Assembly: GCA_003008705.1 (NCBI GenBank)
Contig: PDUO01000056.1
Span: forward strand, 215,172-279,171
Direction: 5' to 3'
DNA: 64,000 bases
DNA from: Pezicula radicicola
Lineage: Eukaryota > Ascomycota > Leotiomycetes > Helotiales > Dermateaceae
Below the pieces are notes generated by a model. The model was not told the DNA's origin. It made no database searches and saw only the letters and a program-made list of their open reading frames with translations. Position 1 is the stretch's first letter. Every line of letters starts with the position of its first letter. Positions 22,245 to 34,085 of the stretch are shown in pieces. A program made the position numbers and the translations under genes.

Positions 22245-23480
22245 TTATAAACATACCGGTATAAAGAGGTACGGAACTTGCTTCTCATACTCCTTCCAAG
22301 CATCACCGTACTTCGCTCTGCATTTGGTGACGTCCATCAAAGCCCGGTGACCGGTCGTGACAGAAAAGAATACAGAATAAAACCAGGGGAAAGGACTATT
22401 GAAACCAGTGATAAGGCCCCAAGAGATGGCAAAAAACATATCATAGCTGTAGTGAACCTTGCGTGCCAACCCGTACCATCCATTAGCGAGGATTTTATCA
22501 CTAGTCTCCGCCATAATAGCCTTGGGGTTGTGAACTTCTTGCCAAGGAAGTTGCGGGAACGTCTTGTGCTTTACTAATGTATCTTGCTCTATTATTCGGA
22601 ACAAGTTCTTCAAGCTATTGGCGGTGTCCCAGACCTAGTACACGAAAAAAGTACAACACGAAAAATGCCCTAAGCACATACTTATTCCAGGCATATGTAG
22701 ACGGGTCATGGTTAGCGAGACACAGCATGCAGTGGCAGTATGACATCGGGACGCCAGCTATGTTCTAGAAGTTCAACAAGAAACCTAGTTTCTCTTGATA
22801 CAGGTCCCAGGTTGTAGTGATGAGGTGCTCACCCCTAGGCACAAGCATTAGCGTAAGTGAAGTGGGCCATGATAAGGAACAAAACTTCGCCGGAGACGTA
22901 GCCGTACTGTTCATACTGACGTGCGGCGGCTGCGCAGCTTAAGCCAAAGAGGATGAACCAGGGGATTCTGACTTTGTAGAACATCTTAAAATCTAGGATA
23001 CCGAAGAGACGTGGATTAAGCTCAGCGCCCGTAAAGAAATCGTAGATAGGATAGCTAGTCACACGGTGCTGAGCACCCCGAGCAAACGGAGAGAAGTAAG
23101 CGTACAAACTAATGAGGAAGCCGGAAATCATAGCCACAGATATGATGGGACCAAACTCGTCTAGGAAGGTGTAGATAGAAAATACTCCAGTGCCATGCAG
23201 AATGGCCATGATAAGAATAGTGAAGTAGAAACTACTGTAGGCCAAATAGTAATACTTGAGTTCTTTTGTACCGCCCTCATGAGGTAAAGGCTTGCCGTAA
23301 CACGTGAAGCCAGGCATGAACAGGTAGCATGTAGCCTCGAAGATGTAGTATGTCCAGTAGATGCGCCACGCTCTGAAATGAGGGAAGGTGCCGCCCGTGT
23401 AGGCAAGATGCAGTAGGTGCTTTCCGAAATTCGGCCAAGACTGATTTGCCTGACTCGTACCGTATAATGAGCACAGCCTC
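22245..23480 (-). pseudogene. ERG4-like delta(24(24(1)))-sterol C24 reductase pseudogene
   Basis: Minus-strand segments match ERG4 almost throughout: [148 protein letters not shown] and [12 protein letters not shown], ending [22 protein letters not shown]4 carries out the last step of ergosterol synthesis in the ER membrane. Breaks: a frameshift after ANACA (about 22835), an in-frame TAG at 22767 where a Trp is expected, a second frameshift near 22635, and no recognisable first 80 or so residues. It is an extra, dead copy; the working gene should lie elsewhere. Confidence 0.85.
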
Positions 23481-23551
23481 GGCGTAAGGCTGAGTTGTAG
23501 GGGTGTGTGTGTGACATAAAGGGTCGGCCCGTAACCCTAACCTACTCCTAA

Positions 23552-23997
23552 TCTAAGTCGATCTTAGATCTACAGTACGTAATAGAAATGACAATGACGA
23601 GAATGAGGTTGAAGATGACATTGAACATGAAGATGAGAACAAAGAAAATATCGTATTGCCTCTGGATGATCAACACCCTATCCACAACGGCCATCTTAAC
23701 AACCCTAACTGGAAATATTCAGCTGCAGCCAAGTTTTCTTTCATGTAAATGTGGTAAAAATGAAGTCCTTCTGCTAGTTGTAAAACGAATAACGTAAATT
23801 GTTAGTTGCAAGCGTTAGTAAGTTTCTACTACTCGTTGACCTCCGAAGATAGTCCTTCGAACCAAATTCAAGCCCTTGCAATCCTGCACATCCATCAATC
23901 CGAAGAAATATTCGAAGGAGCACTTACTTTAAAGCTCGAAAGACGGCTAGGAGAAAATGCAAAGGATTTTGAACAATGGCTAGCTCCTTTTAGTTGA
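23552..23997 (+). pseudogene. unrecognised coding relic, two segments
   Basis: An acidic segment (DNDENEVEDDIEHEDEN, then LPLDDQHPIHNGHLNNPNWK) ends at about 23745. A second segment (23806-23997) reads LVSFYYSLTSEDSPSNQ, HIHQSEEIFEGALTLKLERR and FEQWLAPFS. A GTAAATG-to-TTAG gap lies between them, but the phases do not join cleanly. Both segments look like real protein, acidic and then helical. I cannot name the family. It may be a gene with an intron I have mis-set or a relic. Confidence 0.35.
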
Positions 23998-24000
23998 GGA

Positions 24001-24500
24001 TTACTGCACATCCAGGGCTCGCCCGGAAAATTCCAAATCTTGGGGTAGGAGGTATCCCTTCAAGTCCACAGTCGAATACCAGTAGTTGTTTGCGATTCCG
24101 TAGCAGGCTACAAGGTCTATTCCAAGAAATCGACTAGATGCTTCAGCAAAGTAAAAGTATGTGTTGAAGCCTCCATAGCCACAAATGTCGTTCTGGATGG
24201 AGATATTGCTGAAGAGGTTGTTGCCTAAAACTATGAAGGCCATGAGATAAGATTCAATATAGCTACCACCATGCGTCCAATAGTCGTCAAGAGATATGAA
24301 ATTTATGACCTCGGTGGTTCCAGACTTGACAGTTCCAAGACCGTTAGAGAATTAAAAGTCGATAGAGAAAGTCGCATTAACTAATGAACAGACAATGCTG
24401 CGGTTTGCAGTCTGGACCCAGATATCTTGAAATTCTCTCCCGGTTAAGTTACCGTCAATTCTAGCATCCTAATTCTTGCTAGTACCCGAGTAAACTGAGT
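24001..24500 (-). pseudogene. unrecognised protein relic with one internal stop
   Basis: One minus-strand frame is open from about 24470 to 24001 except for a single TAA near 24350 (IDF*FSNGL). It includes RIDGNLTGREFQDIWVQT, NRSIVCSLVNATFSIDF, DDYWTHGGSYIESYLMAF and CGYGGFNTYFYFAEASSRF. Asn-rich sequons and an even hydrophobic pattern suggest an extracellular domain of a fungal membrane protein family. The stop is a C-to-T change away from CAA. No N-terminal part is recognised upstream. Confidence 0.4.
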
Positions 24501-24595
24501 TGACGGAATGGCTAATGTAGGACTGAATGCTGAGAGAACTAGGAAGTTCGGATGGTCCGGAAACAAGGCGGTACGAGCCAATTTCGAGGTCTTCT

Positions 24596-24790
24596 ACATG
24601 ATATCGAGCGCATCACCGAACAATTTACGGACTTCTTTGACTTCCTGCACGAAAGATGATGGTAGATGCCTTTTCACTGTTGTAACACAGTAGAACGGAG
24701 TTGCGCAGGAGAGCTTCCAGATTAGATTTAGCGAATGTCCTATATTGTTTAGCGACCAGGTGGCGGCCATCTTCCGTGGTTCAAAGTTGC
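24596..24790 (-). pseudogene. unrecognised short coding relic
   Basis: A minus-strand frame open for about 65 codons reads GRKRSNFEPRKMAATWSLN, then LNLIWKLSCATPFYCVTT and FVQEVKEVRKLFGDALDIM. It looks protein-like but has no start, domain or splice context. It may be the 5' part of the relic at 24001-24500. Confidence 0.2.
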
Positions 24791-26150
24791 TTCTCTTACG
24801 GCCTACAGGAAGGGGAGAGTACGCGCTCGTGGGCGTCGCCTAAATACATGCTCTTGTGGTTCAAGAGGCGTTTAGCGAGAAATGGCCGGCGAAAAGACTC
24901 GGGGTGGTCTGACTAAACAAACCACTTAGCATAACATTTTACATCGTCTCTGGAAACTCCAAGCCAAAACTAGGCTTATATCATTTCCATACTCCCGCGT
25001 CAACTTGTTTGTTGACAGTCATGTTAGGCATTATGCATAATCTCAGTATTCAAACATAGTGTAGTTCTCGCCACTAGATATCTTATCTTTTTTTTTTTCA
25101 TAGGCTTTTCATGGGCAAAGGCGGCATCCATTGTGGGACCAAATTGAAGACCAACCACACGAATTGGTTTATAAGAGATCATTTTGCTCATGAGAAGTGA
25201 GTTGCTTAAGTTAAGTGAGTTACTGATGTTCATCTCTAATGCCTGGATAGACAACTATGCAAATGATCTCTTATTAACTAATTCGTATGGTATAGCAGTC
25301 ACTTACCCGTATTTGATCAGAAATTCTCTTTACGCAGCGGGCCTTAAGCGAACATCTTTTCTCTTATTTCCATGTATTGGATGCTCATCATGACTTCGCT
25401 AATCAATGCCGTTCAACAGAGTGACGACGCATCATGGCACTTGCTGACAGATGGTTAAACAAATCATAGGACTCGCGGCTAAAGACAGTTACCGTGTTTA
25501 ATAGCCGTAAGGAAAGATTTTTTAATATTTTAATTTCTTAATATGTTCAAGTTGGACTATTGAAGTCTTTCACTCGGCCTTTCGGCTCAAATAGGGCACA
25601 GACACAACAGAATACGACAGAATACGACAGAATACGAGCAGAATGCGGGGAAAGAAGAGGGAGAAAGAGGGAGAAGTCGGCTGTTCTTCGGCTCCCCAGC
25701 ATCTGAACCGTCCACTCTTTCCAGTAATCTCCCCCACCTTCTCCGCCTCTTTCCTCACAACTCACTATCATTTTTCACCAAAAAGACTCCCTCTTATAAA
25801 TCCGACATCACGGAGCTCTTCTTCATCGAGCCAAGGTCGTCTTCTGTGATGCACGTGTAATCGGTCCTTCTCTCTACCATCACCGCTGAGTGGTTGCCAC
25901 TAACCTAGTTCCATGCACAAAGAGCACGACCATATCTGATGTTCTCGTTGACTTCGGATCAATGACATATTGACAACCTGGATGACATTCGAGAACATGT
26001 ACTCCGCAGCGGGGATCTATTGGTGCGGGGAAAGAGGATAAAAAGGTATTTCTCTGGCATTTCTACGACCCATTAGTAGTCGGCATTCCTGAAAGTCATT
26101 TGCTGTTGTGAAGAAGCTTTGCACTCATACCGCCAGCGTAGACTGCAACA
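24791..26150. other. intergenic and promoter region of the beta-glucosidase
   Basis: No gene supported. Contains a 10-bp tandem repeat (acagaatacg, three copies, 25608-25637) and, near the right end, promoter motifs listed separately. Both-strand ORFs at 25550-25850 overlap each other and lack coding character. Confidence 0.5.
26009..26046 (+). promoter_or_regulatory. CreA-type sites and TATA-like box of the beta-glucosidase gene
   Basis: GCGGGG occurs at 26009-26014 and again at 26025-26030, and once more at 25645-25650. It fits the SYGGRG consensus of the carbon repressor CreA/CRE1. A CCAAT box (reverse) lies between them at 26018-26022 and a TATA-like gataaaaagg at 26037-26046, about 105 bp before the ATG. 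Close paired sites are the arrangement known to work for CreA. Confidence 0.5.
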
Positions 26151-28673
26151 ATGCTTTCAATTGGAATAATATGGGCCTCCATGGGCCTGGCCACTCTTTG
26201 TTCTGGCGCAGCCTTGGAATATCGACAAACAGGAAACATCACCGATGACACTTATTTCTATGGCCAGTCACCACCAGTATACCCATCACGTGAGTGGCAT
26301 ACCATAAGTCTAATTGAGATGCGCTTGCTAATGATGTGTTAGCACCGATGCCAGGTAAGGGCAACTGGGCGGAAGCTTACGCCAAAGCAGTTGCTTTGGT
26401 CTCCCAAATGACCCTTGAGGAACAAGCGAATATTACTGTTGGATACTCGTCCACCACCGGTTGTTCTGGCACTACAGGCTCAGTTCCACGGCTGGGGTGG
26501 GCGGGTTTATGTCTTTCTGATGCCGGGAATGGATTGCGTAGCACTGACTTTGTTAATGGATGGCCTAGTGGTTTGCATGTAGGTGCAGCCTGGAATCGAA
26601 ATCTGGCTTACAACCGTGGCCTGCAAATGGGAGGCGAGTTCAGGACCAAGGGTGTACATGTTGCATTAGGCCCTGTTGTTGGTCCCCTAGGACGAGTGGC
26701 TGTAGGTGGGCGGAATTGGGAAGGTGTTAGCAATGATCGTGAGTTTCGAAGTCTTATATAAAAAAACAAGCATTAACTTTTTATAGCATACTTGGCAGGT
26801 CAGCTCGCTGGAGAGACTGTTGAGGGGATTCAAGGAGCTGGTGTTATAACTTCAGTCAAACATTTCATCGGCAACGAGCAAGAGACAAATCGCAATCCAT
26901 CTGGTGATGTAGCCGCCGTCTCCACAAATATAGACGATAAAACAATCCACGAGCTGTATCTTTGGCCGTTTCAAGACGCAGTTCATAGCGGAGCTGGGTG
27001 TATCATGTGTTCTTATAATCGTCTCAACAACTCATATGCGTGTCAAAACAGCAAGGCGCAAAATGGCTTACTCAAGACCGAGTTAGGTTTCGAAGGGTTT
27101 GTTGTTAGTGACTGGGGTGCGCAGCATACTGGATTATCGAGTGCAGAAGCGGGATTGGACGTTGCAATGCCGAGTTCTACTTTTTGGGGCAAGTCAGGTG
27201 GAAACTTGACTATTGCTGTGAACAATGGAAGCTTGAGTGCATCAAGAGTTGAAGACATGGCCACTCGAGTCGTTGCAGCCTGGTATCAGATGGGACAAGA
27301 CGCAAGTAACCCAGTCCTTTCAGCTCAAAGTGCAAACTGACATCAAATAGCAAGATTTCCCAAGCCAAGGAATTGGAATGCCGAACAACTTCATGGCTCC
27401 AAAGGTTGCTGTATACGGTCGACAGCCAGCTTCCAAGTCTGTACTTCTCAATGGAGCGCTGGAAGGTCACGTTCTCGTCAAGAATGTCAATAATGCCTTG
27501 CCATTAAAGTCACCTAAACTGCTCTCCATATACGGCTATGATGCCGTAGCACCTCCTGCGATGAACGTTCCCAGTCCAGGAGGACAATCATTATGGACTG
27601 GCGGTGATGAACCGTATGTCAATATTCCGGGCTTCGGATCAACTGCTCCAATCTCTCAAATTGCATTCAACGGCACAATGATCAGTGGCGGCGGCAGTGG
27701 TGCAAATGCTCCCGCATACATTTCCGCCCCCTTCGATGCTTTGCAGGAACAGATTTATCAAGACGATACGAGTCTCTTCTGGGACTTCACATCCGGCAAT
27801 CCAGCAGTCGATTCTAATACGGACGCCTGTTTGGTCTTCATTAACGCATTTGCAACTGAGGGTAATGATCGCTCTGGTATTCACGATGATTTCTCAGATG
27901 GCCTTGTCCTTAACGTGGCTGCAAACTGCAGTAATACTATCGTCGTCATCCACAATGCTGGAGTACGTTTAGTTGATCAGTGGATTGAGCACCCTAATGT
28001 AACGGCCCTTATTTTCGCTCACCTCCCAGGTCAAGACAGCGGTCGTGCGCTTGTACAGCTTCTATATGGTGTCCAATCACCTTCTGGAAAACTCCCATAC
28101 ACAGTAGCAAAGAACGAATCGGATATTAACGTATTTTCTCCAACGCTACCTGAAGGAGAGTACAGTCTTTTCCCACAGGACGACTTTACCGAAGGTGTCT
28201 ATATCGACTACCGCGATTTCGACGCAAAGAATATTACCCCTCGCTACGAGTTTGGATTTGGTCTTACCTACACCACGTTTGCCTACTCTGATTTAGAAGT
28301 ATCCCTTCTGTCTGGTGTATCGACTACTTATCTACCCCCAGCTATCGGTATCGTTGAAGGCGGAGAAACTTCGCTGTGGGATGTTCTTGCCCAGGTATCG
28401 GCAACAGTAACCAACACCGGCAGCGTCGACGCAGCAGAAGTTGCACAACTCTATGTCGGTATTCCTAACGGACCTATTCGACAATTGCGGGGATTTAGCA
28501 AAGTGGATATTCCTGTTGGCAGTAGTGTGACTGTGAATTTTGATTTGACTAGGAGAGATTTAAGCGAGTGGAGTACGACGGATCAGAGTTGGGTTCTACA
28601 GGAGGGAGAATATCCAATTTACGTGGGTGCAAGTAGTAGAGATTTGCCGTTGACTGGGACCCTGACTATTTGA
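26151..28673 (+). CDS. secreted GH3 beta-glucosidase
   Basis: Four exons (26151-26289, 26343-26738, 26787-27305, 27355-28673), introns of 48-53 nt, 790 aa. An N-terminal signal peptide (hydrophobic residues 3-21) indicates secretion. The GH3 N domain has [22 protein letters not shown] and the nucleophile loop [11 protein letters not shown] with Asp287 as the expected catalytic base-nucleophile. The GH3 C domain follows from about residue 380 ([12 protein letters not shown]). A fibronectin III-like domain closes the protein ([17 protein letters not shown] and [19 protein letters not shown]). The enzyme removes terminal beta-linked glucose from cellobiose and related glucosides outside the cell. 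Length and domain order are normal for fungal GH3 enzymes, and no break is seen. Confidence 0.95.
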
Positions 28674-31062
28674 TAATTTTTAATAGGAAGCAGAAAAGGT
28701 TAGGTGATGCGACATAAGATATAAAGTAATTGAAAAAGTTATCGAGGAACATATCTCATGGCTAGAATAGGAAATAGCGATAGCAGTAAGCGAACGAGCG
28801 AGCGAATGGTCCGCGTCACGAACACTAACAAGAAAATCTGCTCCGTGTAAACTTTATGAATTGTTGAAATGTTGTGCCACGGCATTCCAATCTAGTTCAA
28901 AAACATCTCTTTGAAACACCAAGCCGAAGTCCATTTAGTTTAGAAACCAACCTTTGGAATGAAAAATTGAGTAACCGACTCCTTTCTCTAGTGGTTTCGT
29001 ACGTCCGTCCCGAAGATGAAATTAATTCGAATGAATTGATTCAGTAGAATTTCGAAGCTGCATACTTGTTTATCATAGCTTGGTATATCGCGAATGAGAA
29101 TACTTTCAAAACGGCTCGCATTGTAAATACCACTCCGTGTTACTAATTGTATAGATATTATCGTTAGCAAAGCAGCCATTGTCAAATATTGACATAGCAG
29201 GATATAAAGAAATCTCTGAATGCATATAATCTTTGAACGTGATGTCAATATTTTGCAAAGCTTTTGTTAGATTCGGAGTTATTCAATCCCTCTCATCATG
29301 TGCAGAATTAATTAGTCTTCGCTGGTGTGAGACACTACGAAAATGCACCTCCGTACTACGTTATACTAATTAGTTGTAAGTGTTTCTATAGGAGATGCTC
29401 TCTTAGGGCTGTGTTCTGTTTCTTCCTTAGATTCCCTAAGAACGCTTGTCAAAATGAGTTATCAAAGGACAAAATTGTATTTGTGTTCGCTTATTTACAT
29501 TTATTTAAGTAATAATAGATATCTAAGGGGCTATATAGATACTATATAGATATACTTAGTTCCAATAACGCTATTCTAAGATAAATATAAAGTCATTAGT
29601 TTTACAGATATTGCTCTTCTCTTCTTGCAAGTCCAAGCAAGCGTCTACCGGACGAAGATAAAAAGTAGAAATAAAAATAAATGTTAATAAGTGATACTCG
29701 CCTCTTCTATTGTATCTCTTCCTAACCCTCATGTAAGTGTAGGTTGGGAGCATTTAATAGCGAGTATTAAATCTACCTGCTACATCGACGATTGGAATAA
29801 GCGTAGTATGAATCCTCGATCAGCTGTGCGGAACGCGTCTCCGGTATTCCGTTGCATCCACACCTAGCCTCGGATATACTAGATGACGTCGACTACCTTC
29901 AGATCAAAATTGTAGAAGGTACTCTAAAACGCCGGCCATGGCCATAATCATCCCTAAACATCGGCGTTCGCTGAGAGGTATTATCATTGGGGCAAAGGTC
30001 ACGATATGGTGCTCTGTGTGGGGCAGCGAATTGTCTTGTATAGGCCGTTCCATTATGATATAAACTTGAAGCACGGATCCGATGCATCCGCAAAGATTTA
30101 TCTTGCGTATTTAAATGAAGAAGCTCAGCCTTGACAAAACATTTCCCATCTTCCTTTTCAAAACACCAAGTGTCACAAGTCAACGTCCATTTCATCACTG
30201 TGCCAGTAACACCCCTCAACCTCGTGTTGAGACCTTCGACTAACTTTCTTCAGGTCTACTCTGTCTCGCCTTCTGCCAGCTTGGGCTCAACCTTCAAGAG
30301 TACCCTAGAGCAGAAGTTTGACACTGGCATAATTGTTTCAAAATCAGTAGGTAGTCTCGTAATCACTGGTATCAACTGATATAACTGATATAATTGTATT
30401 CTCAGCCCGGCTTTATTTCCTCTACTATATTTGTAAAAACAGGAAGTACCAATCGGTTTAAGCAGTACCTAAGCCTTCCTGAATCTAACGTTTAGGTATA
30501 TCAATATAGCGCATATAGCTTAATATATTGCATCCGCAGTAACTCAGCGAGCTAAGCTACTCTACTCTAGCGGAGCCAACGGGGTGGAATGAGTCCTAGT
30601 AAGCGAGTCTTGGCACTCTCTCCTTTCTTTTGGCGCCCGCAGCCGAGCGCTATTCTTACTATCTAGAAATTATTTCTCTCCCCTTCTTTCATAATATATA
30701 ATATTTACCAAGTTCTTATTTTATATTCAAACTACTTTTAGGAAATAATTTCAAGCAGGTAAAATGTTAAGATCTCAAGGTCCAAAATACGTAGCTCAAA
30801 CCTAGATAAGATTTTATTTTGTACAAGTCATAGACCTAAGTTTTTCTAAGTATGGAGAATCTGATTTCGGTGTCTAGTCGATTTCGGCCTCTACTATATA
30901 CTAGGATATTCTCCTTTTAGTTATACCTCCTTCTAAGAGGTATTAACCATATATTTGTTCGACACGTTTATATAATTTTAGGTGTATCTTGTAATACCTT
31001 ACGTGTGACCTGTAATACAGGCCAGCCGTGTCTTACTTAGGCTATCGTTGCCGCCTACAGGA
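28674..31062. other. gene-free stretch, AT-rich at the right
   Basis: No supported gene. ORFs at 28988-29248 (minus) and 29899-30379 (both strands) are short and unrecognised. From about 30480 to 31060 the sequence is AT-rich with many stops, like the other eroded islands. The left part will include the beta-glucosidase 3' UTR. Confidence 0.4.
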
Positions 31063-32938
31063 CTATCGTATCTCAAGCCTTTCTATCTTAACACTTTTAT
31101 TAAGGTCTTCTAACCTCATAATGTTGCTCTTTTTCTTTTCTGAGTTAGGCATAAATAGTCTGTCGACGTATTGATACCACTTCTCAGATGCCTTCTCTCG
31201 TTCTCTCAAAAGTGCAATATTTTTCGCTACTCCGAGAATCGCCGCTACGAGGCCCTTTTCCGCTGCATGCATATTTGTCAATGCGAACCGTCCCTTGTGT
31301 GTATAGACCAAATCGTAACTGTCATGGATTTCACGTTCCATTGACTTATAAATGGAGAATTCGTAATCAGACCGTGCTTTTGACAATTCACTCCATTTGA
31401 GGACACCAGGTTTAATGTCAGTAGGAATTCCCCTGGTGTATTCCGGGATATCGTCATCGACGGAGATTTTCCATGCGAGAATGGCCAAAATGTCGGCTCT
31501 GTCGGTATTCCTTACGGATATTGTATCCCAGATAGCCTCGAGGTTTAACATGTCGTTGTTCTTGCTGTATAGTTTAAACATGGTTCGACCCATTCGGGCC
31601 AAACAGATTGCGGCTGGCTTGATAACACCGTCATAAATGTTGTCTCCAAAGTTGAGAGATATACCAAACGCTACTTTGTCCATGGGATAGCCGTTCACCC
31701 AAAGTGTGGTGGATATCGTACTTCGCTCTCCCTGAATCAAATGATCAAACAGTCATGCCCCTAGGAACACTATGTCGTGGCTGAAATTGGTATCCGTGGC
31801 TGTCCAATTCGGGACCCAAGATGTCAAATCTACAGCTCTGATCTTTCCATGGTTGCACACAGTCCACCAGTAGCCCAACGCCTGCTTCTTCCGTATCATA
31901 TATCGTGTTGCATTTATGAAGACTTCTTGAGCGGCGAGACTGTAACCAGTAACCAACTCATCTCCGGTATTGCTCAAAATCCCCAGAGTAGCATAATCTT
32001 GTCTCGAGGATCACTTGCACAGAGATACCTCCTCATGTCAGCCAAATAGTTAAGATTAAGTCCGCCAAATTCACTGAACGAAGCTTTGCATCGGACAATT
32101 TCCAGAAAACTGAATGACTTGAGTAACCTGTAGCAACTGCGGGACACGAGAGCGGTTTTCAGATTTTCCCAATCACACTGGTACTGTCCACATACTAGTC
32201 TGCATCTAGAGCCATTTAGGAGTATCTATTAGAAGATCCAAGCTCGAGTAAAGTGGGGACGATGATACAATTCTGCCATACCCTCAACAGCGAACTTGTC
32301 AACTGTTTTGGACAGAAGATCCCGGACTCGCCATCCCTCTCCTCCTCGGTGGCGGATGTCGCCATAAGGCTAGATCATCTGTTCGTAAGCCTGGAAAAAG
32401 TTGGCAATGCTGGCAAATGCAGTTTTGGTGTGCTTGTTCTCTTCCCCAATCCACATTAACACGCGTTCAGCCTGGCGATAGATGCTTGTCATTAATGCGA
32501 CCTGCCGACCACGCTTAAGTTGAAAGTTGAAGTTGAAGCCGCCTCCCCGGCCCGTTCAACAATGTTGTTCTGACTTGTGTAGACCGCGTCAATCTATAGT
32601 ATCCTAGGTTCTGTTGGTGATCTGAGTTTCTTCGAAACCGCCTTCAAATTCGTGGTTATGAGGAAGTCATAGCCGTTACATTGAATAGGGATAGTTCCCG
32701 TCTTCTCTCCCCACTCGTATGAGAGTGCTTCGTCTGATGGCCTTTGCCTTATTGGGTTCAACCTCACTGAGAAGAGTTCTAATGATATAATATCCAGAGA
32801 TTTGCCAGGACGGGGCTCGACTAGGCGAATAAACCCTTCGTCATCGAGAAGAGATTCGTACTCGAACGACTTTTGACTTAGGAGTTTGTCGGCGTCAAGC
32901 CGCCTCTCAAGTGCCAGTGACTTGGCTGTCTGCCTCAC
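31063..32938 (-). pseudogene. HET-domain (heterokaryon incompatibility) pseudogene
   Basis: The 5' part reads YESLLDDEGFIRLVEPRPG, RQRPSDEALSYEWGEKTGT and EPRILWIDAVYTSQNN. After a frame change comes LMTSIYRQAERVLMWIGEEN, then FTRAWIF with two stops directly after it, GLNLNYLADMRRYLCASDPR and a long C-terminal half (31977-31063) with LTSWVPNWTATDTNFSHDI. This order (EALSYxWG, WIDAxxxxQ, RAWxxQE, DPRDKI, WxPxWT) defines the fungal HET family, which triggers cell death after fusion of unlike individuals. At least one frameshift and four stops (after AYEQMI, two after AWIF, one after LLWGF) disable it. The last 225 codons remain open. Confidence 0.8.
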
Positions 32939-32979
32939 AGTTGTAGCCTTGGGCAGGAGTTGGACCGCGACATCATAAC

Positions 32980-34018
32980 CTACTCCTTAGCATAGGAGAT
33001 GGCAGTTTGTTTTGTGTCGTCCCTGAAATCAACATCCGCACCCGCTTTAATTAGTACTTTGATGACCATGGTATACCCTCTAGCGGCTGCTAGCATCAGA
33101 GCTGTCATCCGATCATCTGAAAGGTAGTTCACGTCTGCCCCATATTCCAAAAGCAACTCTACAAGCTCTTCGTATCCATCCTTTGCAGCAACACAGAGCG
33201 GCGACCGATTTTTCATACATTCAGGCCTCATGCTCGCTCCCGTTTGTAGCAGTAGCTTTGCTGAACCTCGATGACCGAAATTCGCTGCAGAAAACAACGG
33301 CATACGACCCTATACGTCTTCATATTCGACGTTGGCCCTGTGATTAAGGAGCAGAGAGAAAATCGCATTGTGGCCAGACTGTGCTCTGGAAGCAAGGGCG
33401 AACATCCTTCCTTGTCCTTTGGTACTGCTGTTGCATCAAGATGAAGCAGAAGCCTCACAACCTCTACTTGGCCCGATTTAGCCGTTATACACAGAGGCGT
33501 CTCGTAATTGTCGTTCTCCACTTCAATACCCCCGCCATTTCCTCTCAAGAGGTCTATTGTGGAGGTGTGCCCCTGTTGTGCGGCCCACCACAACGTCGTC
33601 TTTCCTTCCTTGTCGGCGCATGCTCAGCAGCCAGGCCCAAAAAATTCCGACCAGAACTATTTGTGGAGTTAACTGGAGCGCCAACACGGAGTAAACGTTT
33701 CATGTGGGCCAACTTTCCAATTCTAGTGGCACTCGCTAGATGTGTTTTGTAGTTTTCGGCCTTTGAGTATCTCTCTTTCCCTTTGGTATCACGCTCAGGA
33801 GTGCTATCAGATTGAGCACCGGAAGGTTCTTTGGCATTATGTTGTGGCGGCAAATCGACCACCGCATCGTGTCCATACTGTCTTGCTAAAGACAGAGCTG
33901 TGTCCCCAGATTCAGACTCCACATCCGCCTTGGCGACATGCCGGAGGAGTAGAACGACCATTTCAAGATGACCTTGGTATGCTGCAAAGATTATGGCGGA
34001 TTTTTCATAGATAGTCAC
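32980..34018 (-). pseudogene. ankyrin-repeat gene fragment, broken
   Basis: Repeats from the 5' side include IIFAAYQGHLEMVVLLLRH, then (after a frame change near 33590) AAQQGHTSTIDLL and PLCITAKSGQVEVVRLLLH, then (another change near 33350) NAIFSLLLNHRANVEYEDV with an in-frame TAG, then LFSAANFGHRGSAKLLLQTG, PLCVAAKDGYEELVELLLEY and LMLAAARGYTMVIKVLIKAG. About seven ankyrin units in all. The frame is broken at least three times. An AT-rich block (34020-34085) cuts it off at the 5' side. It precedes the HET relic on the same strand but a stop separates them; HET proteins with ankyrin repeats usually have them C-terminal, so these were probably two genes. Confidence 0.75.
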
Positions 34019-34085
34019 ACAGCTTTATATTATTTTTTCATAATCTTTTATTATTAAAAAAAAACTATATATTTAATATATCTAT

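Noticed and set aside
25547..25849. Overlapping ORFs on both strands at the beta-glucosidase upstream region
   Set aside because: Purine-rich tract and a 10-bp tandem repeat explain the open frames; no coding character.
29899..30379. Minus and plus ORFs, first thought to be a CVNH or small secreted protein
   Set aside because: The residue pattern does not fit any family considered, and no intron or signal peptide supports either strand.
32938..32980. A single ankyrin-HET fusion gene across 31.1-34.0 kb
   Set aside because: An in-frame stop ends the ankyrin part before the HET start, no splice joins them, and the domain order would be reversed from known HET-ankyrin proteins.
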